Positions 1 to 8,355 of a stretch of 64,000 nucleotides of DNA are shown here, piece by piece (position 1 is the first letter of the stretch; every line of letters starts with the position of its first letter). This DNA comes from RYN-230 sp963718305 (GTDB lineage: Bacteria; Actinomycetota; Actinomycetes; Streptosporangiales; Streptosporangiaceae), in assembly GCA_963718305.1 (NCBI GenBank), contig CAVQZG010000007.1, forward strand, positions 372,001 through 436,000, read 5' to 3'. A model generated the notes under the pieces. The model saw only the letters and a list, made by a program, of their open reading frames with translations, searched no databases and was not told where the DNA came from. The translations under genes were made by a program, and so were the position numbers.

Positions 1-412
1 GGAAACCCGGATCGGTGCTAAGTCGTCCTCGGCCAGCCCGGCGCAATGCTCGGCGGCGGCGATCTACGACGGCAGCCACCTGTACATGGCGGGTGACCCC
101 ACCACGATCGGCGGCGTGTCCTACCGGGGCTCGGTGCTGCAGATGGACCCCGGCACCGGCGCGATCGTGTGGCAGACCGGCCTGCCGAACTCCGCGATCG
201 GCAGCCCTTCCCTGAACGGCGGTGGCGTGCTGGCGGTCGGCACCTACGACTTCACCGCCACTCCTAACGCCTTCTACCTCATCAACGCCGCCAACGGCCA
301 GATACTGGGCACGCCTTACACCGGGGGCACGGACTTCGCGCAGCCCGTCTTTGCCAACGGCGACCTCTTCCTGGCCAACGTGGGCAAAGGGCTGAAGGTC
401 TGGAAGCCCTGA
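1..412 (+). CDS. PQQ-like beta-propeller repeat protein, C-terminal fragment
   Basis: This is the 3' end of a gene that enters from outside the window; the frame is open from base 2 to the stop at 410-412. The visible 136 residues hold WD/PQQ-type propeller blades: a DGSHLY strand, then GSVLQMDPGTGAIVWQTGLP and an INAANGQILG blade, the typical pattern of glycine-rich turns followed by a Trp or Ile strand. This is the C-terminal part of an outer-surface or secreted quinoprotein-like beta-propeller, often of unknown ligand. No stop or frameshift is seen. No downstream gene follows closely on the same strand, so the gene probably ends its transcription unit here. Catalytic residues cannot be judged from the fragment. 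Confidence 0.7.
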   Translation, partial: ETRIGAKSSSASPAQCSAAAIYDGSHLYMAGDPTTIGGVSYRGSVLQMDPGTGAIVWQTGLPNSAIGSPSLNGGGVLAVGTYDFTATPNAFYLINAANGQILGTPYTGGTDFAQPVFANGDLFLANVGKGLKVWKP

Positions 413-650
413 CGACGCACCGGGCCGGGATGCCATGGTGCGCCCGGACCCGGCGCTGGGCAGGTCCCCGAGCATGACGTAGGCCATCTGGATCAGTCCC
501 AGAGGCGCACCCCGGCGGGTCTTCGGCTTCCGGGCAGCCTGGACCGGGCGTAGCTCGCCATGCTAGGCATAACGCCCAGGTGAGCGCCGACTTGGAGGCA
601 GATGTGACGATCGATCCTGGCCCGGGCGATCGGAACTGCGGGCCGGGGCC

Positions 651-1928
651 GTGCCCAGCCGGGCCCAGGTGGTGATCGTCGGCGGCGGGGTGACCGGCTG
701 CAGCATCGCCTACCACCTGGCCCACCTGGGCTGGACCGACGTGGTGCTGCTCGAGCAGCACCAGCTGACCGCCGGGACGACGTGGCACGCGGCCGGGCTG
801 ATCACCTCGGCCGGGATGACGGACGAGACCGCGCTGTTCTTCAGCCGCTACTCGCGGGACCTGTACGCCCGGCTGGAACAGGAAACGGGGCACTCCACCG
901 GGTTCCGCCCGGTCGGGCACATCTCGCTGGCCACCAGCCCGCGGCGGCAGGAAGCGCTGCGCCGGGAGGCGGCCTGGATGCACGGCTTCGGGGTCGAGGA
1001 CGTAGAGATCTCGCCGCGGGAGCTGGCGGACATGTGGCCGCTGGCCCGCACCGACGACGTGCTCTCCGCGTTCTACGTCGCCGACGAGGGGCGGGCCGAC
1101 CCGGTGGGCGTGGCCACCTCGCTGGCCAAAGGCGCCCGGCAGCTGGGGGTCCGGGTCGTGGAGGGGGTGACCGCGACGGGGGTGCAGACCCGCGGGCGGC
1201 AGGTGACCGCCGTGCTCACCAGCGCGGGCCGGATCGAGACCGAGGTGGTGGTCAACGCCGCCGGCATGTGGGCCCGGCAGTTCGGGGCCCTGGCCGGAGT
1301 CGGGGTGCCTCTCCAGGCCGCCGAGCACTACTACCTGCTGACCGACACGGTGCCAGGGATGGACCCGGACCTGCCGGTCATCGAGGACCCGGACAACTAC
1401 GGCTATTACCGGCCCGAGGGCGACGGCATGCTGGTCGGGCTCTTCGAGCCGGTCGCCGCCCCGTGGTCGCTCGACGGGGTGCCCAGCGGGTTTTCGTTCG
1501 GGAAAATAAGTCCTGACTGGGAGCGGATGGAGCCGTTCCTCGGTCCGGCGCTGGACCGGATCCCCGTGCTGGCCGAGACGGGCGTGCGGACCTTCTTCTG
1601 CGGGCCGGAATCGTTCACCGCGGACGTGCGGCCGCTGCTCGGGCCCGCGCCCGAGCTGGACGGGTACTTCGTCGCGGCGGGCCTGAACTCGCTCGGCATC
1701 CTGTCCGGGGGCGGGGTCGGCAGCATGCTCGCGCACTGGATCGTGGACGGGGTGCCGCCGGTCGACGCGACGAGTGTGGCTATCGACCGGACGCACGGGT
1801 ACGAGACGTCCCGCCGGTTCCGGGCCGAGCGGACCGTGGAGCAGCTGGGGGTGCTGTTCGGGGATGCGGTCTGGCCGGCCTGGAAGCCGTTGAACCGGGC
1901 GGAACGTGCGCCGCTCGGTGCTGCATGA
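651..1928 (+). CDS. FAD-dependent oxidoreductase, dimethylglycine/sarcosine dehydrogenase-type N-terminal half
   Basis: DAO-family flavoprotein half. The GTG start gives an immediate Rossmann motif VVIVGGGVTGCSIAYHL (residues ~7-23), followed by the conserved TTWHAAGL segment where related enzymes bind FAD covalently or tightly. The C-terminal NSLGILSGGGVG motif is the second FAD contact. Relatives oxidise N-methyl groups of dimethylglycine, sarcosine or similar amines and pass the methylene group to tetrahydrofolate bound in a GcvT domain. Here the FAD part stops at 425 residues, and the GcvT part follows in another frame with a 23-nt overlap. Single-chain relatives are ~800 residues, so this is either a natural split or a one-base frameshift near 1905. 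The exact substrate is not determined. Confidence 0.8.
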   Translation: MPSRAQVVIVGGGVTGCSIAYHLAHLGWTDVVLLEQHQLTAGTTWHAAGLITSAGMTDETALFFSRYSRDLYARLEQETGHSTGFRPVGHISLATSPRRQEALRREAAWMHGFGVEDVEISPRELADMWPLARTDDVLSAFYVADEGRADPVGVATSLAKGARQLGVRVVEGVTATGVQTRGRQVTAVLTSAGRIETEVVVNAAGMWARQFGALAGVGVPLQAAEHYYLLTDTVPGMDPDLPVIEDPDNYGYYRPEGDGMLVGLFEPVAAPWSLDGVPSGFSFGKISPDWERMEPFLGPALDRIPVLAETGVRTFFCGPESFTADVRPLLGPAPELDGYFVAAGLNSLGILSGGGVGSMLAHWIVDGVPPVDATSVAIDRTHGYETSRRFRAERTVEQLGVLFGDAVWPAWKPLNRAERAPLGAA

Positions 1929-3114
1929 CCGGCTGGCCGCGGCGGGCGGGCACTTCGCCGCCTCGGCGGGGTGGGAGTTCGCTGAGTGGTACGCGTCCGG
2001 GCCGGAGACCCCGGCGCCGGGCCCGGACCCTGCCCGCCTGGGCTGGGGGCGGCCCGCGGCCCATCAGGTCGTAGGGCGCGAGCACGCCGCGGTCCGCGAG
2101 GCGGTGGGCCTGCTGGACATGAGCCTGATGGCCAAGTTCCTGGTGCAGGGACCGGGCGCGGCCGCGGTGCTCAGCCGGCTGTCGGCCAATGACGTGACCG
2201 CCGGGCTCGGCCGGCTGGTCTACACCCAGTGGCTGAACGAGGCGGGCGGCATCGTCGCCGACGTCACGGTGACCTGGCTGGAGCCGGAGAAGTTCCTGGT
2301 CATCGCCAGTGACATCATCCATCGCCGGATCGAGCCGCTGATCAGGCGGGCGACCCGGCCGGGCGAGTTCCTGGCCGTTACCGACGTGACGTCAGGCACC
2401 ACACTGCTGTCGGTGCAGGGGCCCGCGTCCCGGACGCTGATCGGGCGGCTCACCGACGCCGATCTGTCCAACGAGGCGTTCCCCTACCTCAGCGCGCGGC
2501 AGATCCACGCCGGGTACGCGCCGGTGCTGGCCATCCGGGTCACCTATGTGGGCGAGCTCGGCTGGGAGCTGCACGTGCCTGCCGAGTACGCGATGGGGGT
2601 CTATGACGACCTGGTGGCGGCGGGCGATGACCTGGGCTTCCGGCTGGTCGGCCTCTCGGCCATGTCCAGCCTGCGGCTGGAGAAGGGCTACCGCGACATG
2701 GGCGTGGACATCGACAACACCGATAACCCGCTGGAAGCGGGGCTCGGGTTCGCCGTGGCCTGGGACAAGCCGGGCGGGTTCACCGGCCGTGAGGCCCTGC
2801 TGGTGGCCCGGGAGCAGGGCCCGCCGCGGCATCGCGTGGTCAGCCTGCTGGCCGAGGACCCGGCGGCCGACCTGTTCGGCAACGAGCCGGTGTTCCTGGG
2901 GGATCAGTGGGTGGGCTACGTCCGGGCCGCCGCCTACGGTTACACCGTGGGCGGGGCGGTCGGGCTGGCCCAGGTGGAGTGCGCCGACGGGGTGACCGGC
3001 GGGTGGCTAAAGAACGGGGACTTCCGGGCCCGTACCCCGGCCGGTGACGTTCCCGTCCGGCTGCAGATCGCGCCGCTGCATGACCCGCAGCGGCTCCGCA
3101 TCCTGGACCGCTGA
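1906..3114 (+). CDS. GcvT/aminomethyltransferase domain protein (folate-binding half of the preceding dehydrogenase)
   Basis: Tetrahydrofolate-binding aminomethyltransferase fold with the typical VGLLDMSLMAKFLVQGPGA opening (~residue 67), the YVGELGWELHVPAE motif (~210) and the GLSAMSSLRLEKGYR segment (~250), then a C-terminal GcvT beta-barrel. The GTG at 1906 lies inside the end of the FAD gene. The first residues, RRSVLHDRLAAAGGHF, match the linker that normally joins the FAD and GcvT halves in one polypeptide. This indicates a common product or a two-subunit complex that carries methylene groups from an N-methylated amine to folate. It is 402 residues, about right for the half enzyme. It could be annotated as one gene with a frameshift near 1905. 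Confidence 0.8.
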   Translation: MRRSVLHDRLAAAGGHFAASAGWEFAEWYASGPETPAPGPDPARLGWGRPAAHQVVGREHAAVREAVGLLDMSLMAKFLVQGPGAAAVLSRLSANDVTAGLGRLVYTQWLNEAGGIVADVTVTWLEPEKFLVIASDIIHRRIEPLIRRATRPGEFLAVTDVTSGTTLLSVQGPASRTLIGRLTDADLSNEAFPYLSARQIHAGYAPVLAIRVTYVGELGWELHVPAEYAMGVYDDLVAAGDDLGFRLVGLSAMSSLRLEKGYRDMGVDIDNTDNPLEAGLGFAVAWDKPGGFTGREALLVAREQGPPRHRVVSLLAEDPAADLFGNEPVFLGDQWVGYVRAAAYGYTVGGAVGLAQVECADGVTGGWLKNGDFRARTPAGDVPVRLQIAPLHDPQRLRILDR

Positions 3115-3186
3115 GCCGGGTCCCGCACGGGGTCTCATCGTGTCAGCCCTGGTCCTCTGCGTGACGTTGGCGTCTAATGGGGCCGT

Positions 3187-4746
3187 ATGGGGGGATCGGG
3201 GGAAGCAGACGTCCTGGTGATCGGCGCCGGGCCAGCCGGCCTGTTCGCGGCGCTGGAGCTGGCGCGGCACGGGGTTCGCGCCCGGGTGGTCGAACGGGAG
3301 CCCCAGCCGCACCAGCAGACGCGGGCCACGGCCCTGCAGCCGGCGACGCTGGAGATTCTCCAGCAGGCGGGATGCCTGGACCGGGTGCTCGGGGCTTCGG
3401 TTCACGTGGGGTTCGCCCGGGTCTTCGACGCCGACCTGCGCTGCCTGTCCGAGCTGGCTTTCTCTGGGCTGGCCTCCTCAGGCGTCAGATGCCCGTGGGA
3501 GTTCCAGTGCAGCCTGCCGCAGTGGCGGACCGAGCAGATCCTCACCGAGCGGCTCACCGAACTCGGCGGGACGGTGGACCGCGGGATCTCGGTGGTGTCG
3601 CTCACCGAGCGTGACGACAGTGTCCTGGCCGGGCTCCGGGAGGCGGACGGCACGCGCCACCGGGTAGAAGCAGCCTGGGTGATCGGCGCGGGCGGCGCGC
3701 ACAGCCTGACCCGGGCGTCGATGGACGAGCATCTGGCGGGCTCGACCTACCCGGGCACCGCTCTCGTCGCCGATGCGCGGATGACCTGCGGGCTGCCCCG
3801 CGACGGATCTGCGCTGATCGGCTGCCCGGCGGGCTACATGTTCCTCGCGCCGCTGCCCGGCGGGCGCTGGCTGACCATCGTCGGCGACCTGGACCGCCAG
3901 GAAGCCGAGGAGCTGGGCCGTGATCCCGGTCCGGGCCCGGTCACCGCGGCGATCGGCCGCCGGATCCCGCCCAGCCTGGTCCGGGTGGAGGACGTCGGGT
4001 GGGCGTCCACCTTCCGGATGCAGCGCCGCCTCGTCCCGCGCCTGGCTGACTCGCGGCGCTTCCTGCTGGGTGACGCGGGTCACCTGTCGAGCCCGTTCGG
4101 TGGCGAGGGCCTGAACTCCGGCCTGCACGACGGTGCCAACCTGGCCTGGAAGCTCGCCCTGGCCGCGCGCGGCCAGGCCCGGCCCGGCCTGGTCGAAAGC
4201 TACGCCGTGGAACGGATGGCTGCCGACCGGCAGGTCCTGGAGGTCTCCGACCGGGTACACGAGCTGGCCCGGGCGGCGGTCGAGTCGGCCCGGACCGGCG
4301 CGTTCCCCGCGCCGCCCAGCGCGGAGGCCGCCGCCGCCCTGGTGCGGGCCCGCTCGATGCTGGACGTCAGCTATCGCGGCAGCCCGCTGACGGGCGAGCA
4401 CGTGGCAGGCGGGCTGGTCGTGGACGGGCCAGGCCCCGGCGACCGCTACCCGGACCGGGCCGGCCTGACCGGGACCCGGCACACGGTGCTGTGGTTCGGG
4501 GATGTGCCGGAGACCGGGGTCGCGCTGCTGCGCCGCCGCTGGCGGGACACGGTGGACGTGCTCGCGGGCCAGGGTGATCCCGCGCGGGCCGGCCTGGGCC
4601 TGCTGGGGGAGGACAAGACGACGCCCCGGGCCGTGCTGATCCGGCCGGACGGCTTCATCGGCTTCCGGGCGGTCCCGGCCGACGCCGACGGGCTCCGGGC
4701 CCTCGACGCCCATCTGGATACCTACCTGGTCCCGGCGGCCGGCTGA
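3187..4746 (+). CDS. FAD-dependent aromatic-ring monooxygenase (PheA/TfdB, UbiH-like class A)
   Basis: A 519-residue class A flavin monooxygenase. Landmarks are the N-terminal dinucleotide fold DVLVIGAGPAGLFAALELA (residues ~8-26), an internal GAGGAHS segment that contacts FAD and NAD(P)H (~residue 168), and LLGDAGHLSSPFGGEGLN (~297), the GD motif with the ribityl-binding Asp. The last ~110 residues form the thioredoxin-like tail of phenol hydroxylase relatives, which usually lacks redox cysteines, as here. Such enzymes insert one oxygen atom into phenolic or polyketide rings. The gene stands 72 nt after the GcvT gene on the same strand, so co-transcription is possible, but no functional tie is evident. 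The substrate is unknown. Confidence 0.85.
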   Translation: MGGSGEADVLVIGAGPAGLFAALELARHGVRARVVEREPQPHQQTRATALQPATLEILQQAGCLDRVLGASVHVGFARVFDADLRCLSELAFSGLASSGVRCPWEFQCSLPQWRTEQILTERLTELGGTVDRGISVVSLTERDDSVLAGLREADGTRHRVEAAWVIGAGGAHSLTRASMDEHLAGSTYPGTALVADARMTCGLPRDGSALIGCPAGYMFLAPLPGGRWLTIVGDLDRQEAEELGRDPGPGPVTAAIGRRIPPSLVRVEDVGWASTFRMQRRLVPRLADSRRFLLGDAGHLSSPFGGEGLNSGLHDGANLAWKLALAARGQARPGLVESYAVERMAADRQVLEVSDRVHELARAAVESARTGAFPAPPSAEAAAALVRARSMLDVSYRGSPLTGEHVAGGLVVDGPGPGDRYPDRAGLTGTRHTVLWFGDVPETGVALLRRRWRDTVDVLAGQGDPARAGLGLLGEDKTTPRAVLIRPDGFIGFRAVPADADGLRALDAHLDTYLVPAAG

Positions 4747-4770
4747 CGGACCGGGGTGCGGCGCGGTGGC

Positions 4771-5872
4771 TCACCAGCCGGCGTAGCTCTCGATCAGGTG
4801 GCTGAACGCCCATCGCGACTGGTGGATGCCGGAGCAGGAGTTGCTGTCGATGGTGCCGGGGCAGCCGCCGTTGTCGCGCTGGATGGCCCAGATGGAGACC
4901 AGCGGCATGTGGTGGGCCTGGGCGAACTGAGCGACCTTCCTGGTGTCGCTGAGGTAGGTCACCTCGGTCTTCTTCGGGTAGTCATCGATGCCGGGCAGCA
5001 GCGTGATGCCCTCCAGGGCCCACAGCCGTGACCGGCTCAGGTCCGGGTAGAGCCGTCCGAGCTGCCGGTGCGTGCCGTAAATCGCCTGGATCGCCGCCGT
5101 GCCCATCTCGATGCCCGTCTTGCTGGCCTTGATGTAGTAGTCGAAGGCCATGATGTTCACGGTGAACCGGACGCCGTGCGCGACGGCGCTCTTCAGCACG
5201 GCCAGGCAGTTGCCGGGCAGCCCCCACGGCTCGACACCCAGGGTGAAGGTGATCCGGACGTGGTGGTGGGTCCGGGCGGCCCAGTCCTGGAGCAGCGCCA
5301 GCGCGGCACTGCGCCGGGCGATCCCGGCCGGCTTGTTCGAGCGAATTGGCCTCGACGTCCATGTCGAGATGGGTCACGCCGTAGCTGGTGACCACGGACT
5401 CGTACGCCCGGGCGATCTTGGGCACGCTGTGGCACGAATCGGCGATCTCGGTGCCGTCCTGGTCGGCGCTGTAGCCGCCGAAGGACGGGATTACCGAGCC
5501 GCCCATGGCGCGCAGCTTCGCGATCCCGGAGACGTAGCGGCCGCCCGGCCTGACGGTGTCCTTCGCGATCCCGTTCCAGGCCACCGAGCACGAGCCCTTT
5601 TTCGGCGTCTGCAGGAAGGCCAGGGTCAGATCACGGGCCCCGGACGCCTGGGCCACCGACGGGAGCGTGTCCTTGGTCCAGGTCTCGAAGTAGGGCGCGT
5701 AGCGCGGGCCATGCTGGTGACCGTCACCCCGCTGGGCGGTGGCACCCTGCCAGCTGGTGGCACCCTGCGGGGCGGTGGCGGCCTGCGGGGCGGTGGCGGC
5801 CGCCGTCATGGCCACTGTCAGCGGGATGCCCAGGAGGAAGGCGAGGACCGTACGTGCGCGCCGGTGCGTCAT
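4771..5872 (-). CDS. Secreted GH18 chitinase-like protein, frameshifted
   Basis: Reading leftward from the ATG at 5872, the product begins with an export signal (MTHRRARTVLAFLLG, hydrophobic core, alanine-rich cleavage zone) and a low-complexity linker with repeated QGAT units. A GH18 barrel follows: YAPYFETW, MGGSVIPSFGGYSADQDG (substrate strand) and THLDMDVEANSL, the GH18 DxDxE signature with the catalytic Glu. Just after it, around 5338, the frame shifts by one base. The other frame resumes with NKPAGIARRSAALALLQDWAA and continues through VNIMAFDYY (the conserved product-stabilising Tyr region) to a normal end at 4771. Restoring one base gives about 365 residues, typical for secreted actinobacterial chitinases that act on extracellular chitin. 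It is either a recent pseudogene or a sequencing indel. Confidence 0.7.
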
Positions 5873-5979
5873 GCGCCGATTCTGCCCCGGCGCCGGGAAT
5901 CGCACTAGGACCACACGAAACTTTCTTAGCAGTCCGGTGCTGGGCCCCCAGGAGGCCAGACACCGGACTGCTCAGCGGT

Positions 5980-6717
5980 TCACCGGCGGCCGGCGGAGGC
6001 CGGCACGCGGGCGGGGGCCGGGGTGGGCGCCTGGCGGGCCGGGGTCCGGGCGGCGCTCAGGAAGGAGGCCGAGACGGCGGCCACCAGGACGGCCGCGATG
6101 GCGAGGACCGCGGTCGGGGAGAGCTGGAGAATCCCCGCGCCCACCGCGGCGCCGGCCAGCATGGCGGCGACCGAGCCCAGCCGCCGGTGCGGCTTCGCAC
6201 CCGGGCCGCCGGCCAGGGTGCTGTCCGCGGCTACCCCGGTCAGGGTCAGCGTCAGGACCGTGGTGGTGAGGTCGGGGGCGCCCAGGTGGCGGACCGTGCT
6301 GTTCTGGATCCCGAGGGCCGCGGCGAGCACGGCGATCGTGGCGAACCGCCCGTCCCCGGCGTAGGGAAGCACCGCCGCACCCGCCAGCACGGCGACGAGG
6401 GCGAGGATCAGCGCTTCAGCCGCGAACACGGTGCCCAGCCAGCGTCCCGGGTGCGCGGCAGCCAGCCGGTGGGCCGCCCGGCCCCCGGCGAACGCGCCGG
6501 CCAGGAACCCGGCGATCGCGATGACCGAGGCGGCGGCGGACAGGCCGGAGTGCGGATCGACGGAGAAGCCGAGGAAGACGACGTTGCCGGTCATGTTGGC
6601 CACGAACACCCGGCCCAGCCGCAGGTAGCTGACCGCGTCCACGAGGCCGGTCACGAAGGTCAGGGCCAGCAGGGCCGCGACGGTCTGGCGGCGGCCCAGC
6701 GGGGAGGCGACAGCCAT
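5980..6717 (-). CDS. DUF1275 (YoaK-family) membrane protein
   Basis: A 245-residue polytopic membrane protein of the YoaK/DUF1275 family, recognised by LALTFVTGLVDAVSYLRLG near the N-terminus, the FVANMTGNVVFLG motif (~residue 38) and IQNSTVRHLGAPDLTTTVLT (~135-155). Five to six hydrophobic helices are predicted, and the tail after ~residue 225 is Ala/Pro-rich. The family's transport substrate is not established. Its start lies one base after the stop of the upstream VIT-like gene, so the two are translationally coupled and transcribed leftward from the promoter/operator near 7250. Confidence 0.85.
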   Translation of the reverse strand: MAVASPLGRRQTVAALLALTFVTGLVDAVSYLRLGRVFVANMTGNVVFLGFSVDPHSGLSAAASVIAIAGFLAGAFAGGRAAHRLAAAHPGRWLGTVFAAEALILALVAVLAGAAVLPYAGDGRFATIAVLAAALGIQNSTVRHLGAPDLTTTVLTLTLTGVAADSTLAGGPGAKPHRRLGSVAAMLAGAAVGAGILQLSPTAVLAIAAVLVAAVSASFLSAARTPARQAPTPAPARVPASAGRR

Positions 6718-6718
6718 C

Positions 6719-7228
6719 TCAGCTCACCGCCCCGAGCGCGGCGCTGACACTGGCGATGATCGCCCCGCCGAGGGCGATGGAGACGAACGACCGCAGGAAG
6801 CCGGTGCTGAAGAAGCGCCACCGGATCCAGGCCAGGGTGATCAGCTCGAAGGCGATCATCGCGAGCGCCACGATCAGCGCGGCCCGGTACTGGGGGATGA
6901 GGAACGGCAGCGTGTGCAGGACCCCTCCGAGGAACGTGCCGGCCCCGGTGATGCCGCCGCGCGCGTACGGGCTGCCGCGCCCGGTCAGGTCGCCGGTGTC
7001 GGACAGCCCTTCGGAGAAGGCCATGCTCACCCCGGCGCCGATGGCGGTGGCCAGCCCGGCGAAGAAGGCGTAGATCGGCTGGTGGGTGGCGAACGCGACG
7101 GCGAAGATCGGGGCCAGCGTGGACAGCGAGCCGTCGATCAGGCCGGTCATCGCGGGCTGCGCCCGCTGGAGGAGGAAGGACTGCTGGTCGCGCCGGTCGG
7201 ATGGGCGGGCCAGCGTGAGGATGCTCAC
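6719..7228 (-). CDS. VIT1/CCC1-family membrane protein (metal-ion transporter-like)
   Basis: A 169-residue protein with the VIT/CCC1 opening TGLIDGSLSTLAPIFAVAFA (~residue 28), the glycine-rich helix IGAGVSMAFSEGLSD and three further hydrophobic helices ending at GAIIASVSAALGAV. CCC1/VIT relatives move Fe2+ or Mn2+ out of the cytosol and are usually 220-250 residues. This copy lacks the acidic cytosolic insert that carries most metal-binding Glu residues, so transport activity is uncertain. It is the first gene of a two-gene operon with the DUF1275 protein. A 7-bp-arm inverted repeat (7251-7269) lies just upstream and resembles one in front of the neighbouring dehydrogenase/tetR unit. Confidence 0.7.
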   Translation of the reverse strand: MSILTLARPSDRRDQQSFLLQRAQPAMTGLIDGSLSTLAPIFAVAFATHQPIYAFFAGLATAIGAGVSMAFSEGLSDTGDLTGRGSPYARGGITGAGTFLGGVLHTLPFLIPQYRAALIVALAMIAFELITLAWIRWRFFSTGFLRSFVSIALGGAIIASVSAALGAVS

Positions 7229-7250
7229 GGTACTCTCCTAACAATTAGAA

Positions 7251-7269
7251 ACGAAACTTATCGTTTCGT
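7251..7269. promoter_or_regulatory. Inverted repeat operator upstream of the VIT-like operon
   Basis: A perfect dyad with arms acgaaac and gtttcgt around a ttatc spacer sits 23 bp upstream of the VIT-like start codon, in an AT-rich pocket. The half-site cgaaac recurs at 7334, before the dehydrogenase/tetR operon. A TetR-family regulator encoded at 8352 is the obvious candidate binder (inference). Confidence 0.5.
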
Positions 7270-7329
7270 ATGTAGCAGAACAGGGCTTGGGGCCGGGCTA
7301 TTCCCGGAATAAGGGCCCCGTGCTGAGTG

Positions 7330-7355
7330 CTATCGAAACTGATAGTATAGTTTTG
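7330..7355. promoter_or_regulatory. Promoter/operator region of the dehydrogenase-tetR operon
   Basis: AT-rich island about 100 bp before the dehydrogenase start. It contains ctatc/gatag arms (7330-7334 and 7341-7345) and a second dyad, aaact (7336-7340) against agttt (7349-7353), overlapping a tagtat/tatagt -10-like element. It shares the gaaac...gata core with the repeat at 7251, pointing to one regulator for both divergent units. Confidence 0.45.
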
Positions 7356-7455
7356 GTGTGAAGGTTCCGGTACCGCCCCCGCCTACCGGTGAGGGCAGGA
7401 CCGGGATCGATCCGGCGGACAGAGCCGACCGGGCCGACGACGTGAGGAGATGACG

Positions 7456-8355
7456 ATGAGCACCATCGGATTCGTGGGACTGGGATCCATGGGCGCCCCG
7501 ATTGCCGGGCGCCTGCTCCAGGACCACCAGGTGTTCGGGACCAACCGGACCAAGGACAAGGCCAGTGGGCTGATCGGGCGGGGGCTGGTCTGGCGCGACA
7601 CCCCGCGGGAGGTGGCCGCGGCCGCGCCGGTGGTGTTCAGCATGGTCACCGACGACGGGGCCCTCGCCGCCATCACGAACGGCCCGGACGGGATCCTGGC
7701 CGGTCTCACCCCTGGAGCGGTCTACGTGGACATGAGCACGGTCAGCCCGCAGGCGAGCCGCGAACTTGCCGGGCGGGTGCAGGCGCTCGGCGCCAGCCTG
7801 ATCGACGCGCCGGTGTCCGGCAGCGTTCCTTCCGCCCAGGACGGCACTCTCGCGATCATGGCCGGTGGCCCGGACGCCGCGTTCGCCGCCGTCGCGCCGA
7901 TGCTGCACCAGCTCGGCCGCAGCGTCACGCACGTCGGCGCGAACGGGCAGGGCCTGCTGCTCAAGCTCGCGATCAACATCAGCCTGGCCGCGCAGATGCT
8001 GGCCTTCAGCGAAGGGGTCCTGCTGGCCCAGCGCGGCGGCATCGACCCAGCGCTGGCCGTCCAGGCGATGACGGACAGCGCGATCGGATCGCCGATGCTG
8101 AAGACGCGCGCCCCCCTCGTCCTCGACCTCCCCGGGCAGGCGTGGTTCGATGTGGAGCTCATGCACAAGGACATCCGCCTCGCGCTGAACGCCGCCCGTG
8201 AGTCGCACGTGCCCCTGCCGTCCGCCTCGGTCGCCGACAGCATGCTGGGCACGGCGTCGGAACTGGGCTACGGGCACCGGGACATCGCCGCGTTCTTCGA
8301 GGTCCTGGGGCAGATGGCGGCCAGCCCGGGGCAGCACGTCAAGGAAGCCGCATGA
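7456..8355 (+). CDS. NAD(P)-dependent beta-hydroxyacid dehydrogenase (3-hydroxyisobutyrate dehydrogenase family)
   Basis: The N-terminal Rossmann motif IGFVGLGSMGAPIAGRLL, the substrate-binding DAPVSGSVPSAQDGTLAIM (~residue 117) and the catalytic Lys in GLLLKLAINISLAAQ (~170) mark the 6-phosphogluconate/3-hydroxyisobutyrate dehydrogenase family. It is about 299 residues, normal length. I chose the ATG at 7456 over the one at 7450 because the GAGGAG Shine-Dalgarno (7444-7449) leaves 6 nt to 7456 and none to 7450. The enzyme oxidises a short hydroxy acid or reduces an aldehyde acid such as tartronate semialdehyde; the exact substrate is open. Its stop overlaps the next tetR gene by 4 nt (ATGA). 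Confidence 0.85.
   Translation: MSTIGFVGLGSMGAPIAGRLLQDHQVFGTNRTKDKASGLIGRGLVWRDTPREVAAAAPVVFSMVTDDGALAAITNGPDGILAGLTPGAVYVDMSTVSPQASRELAGRVQALGASLIDAPVSGSVPSAQDGTLAIMAGGPDAAFAAVAPMLHQLGRSVTHVGANGQGLLLKLAINISLAAQMLAFSEGVLLAQRGGIDPALAVQAMTDSAIGSPMLKTRAPLVLDLPGQAWFDVELMHKDIRLALNAARESHVPLPSASVADSMLGTASELGYGHRDIAAFFEVLGQMAASPGQHVKEAA

Noticed and set aside
282..1796. Long open frame on the minus strand opposite the FAD gene (504 codons)
   Set aside because: It is the mirror of a high-GC coding frame: Arg/Pro/Gly-rich with no motif, while the plus-strand frame contains the flavin signature.
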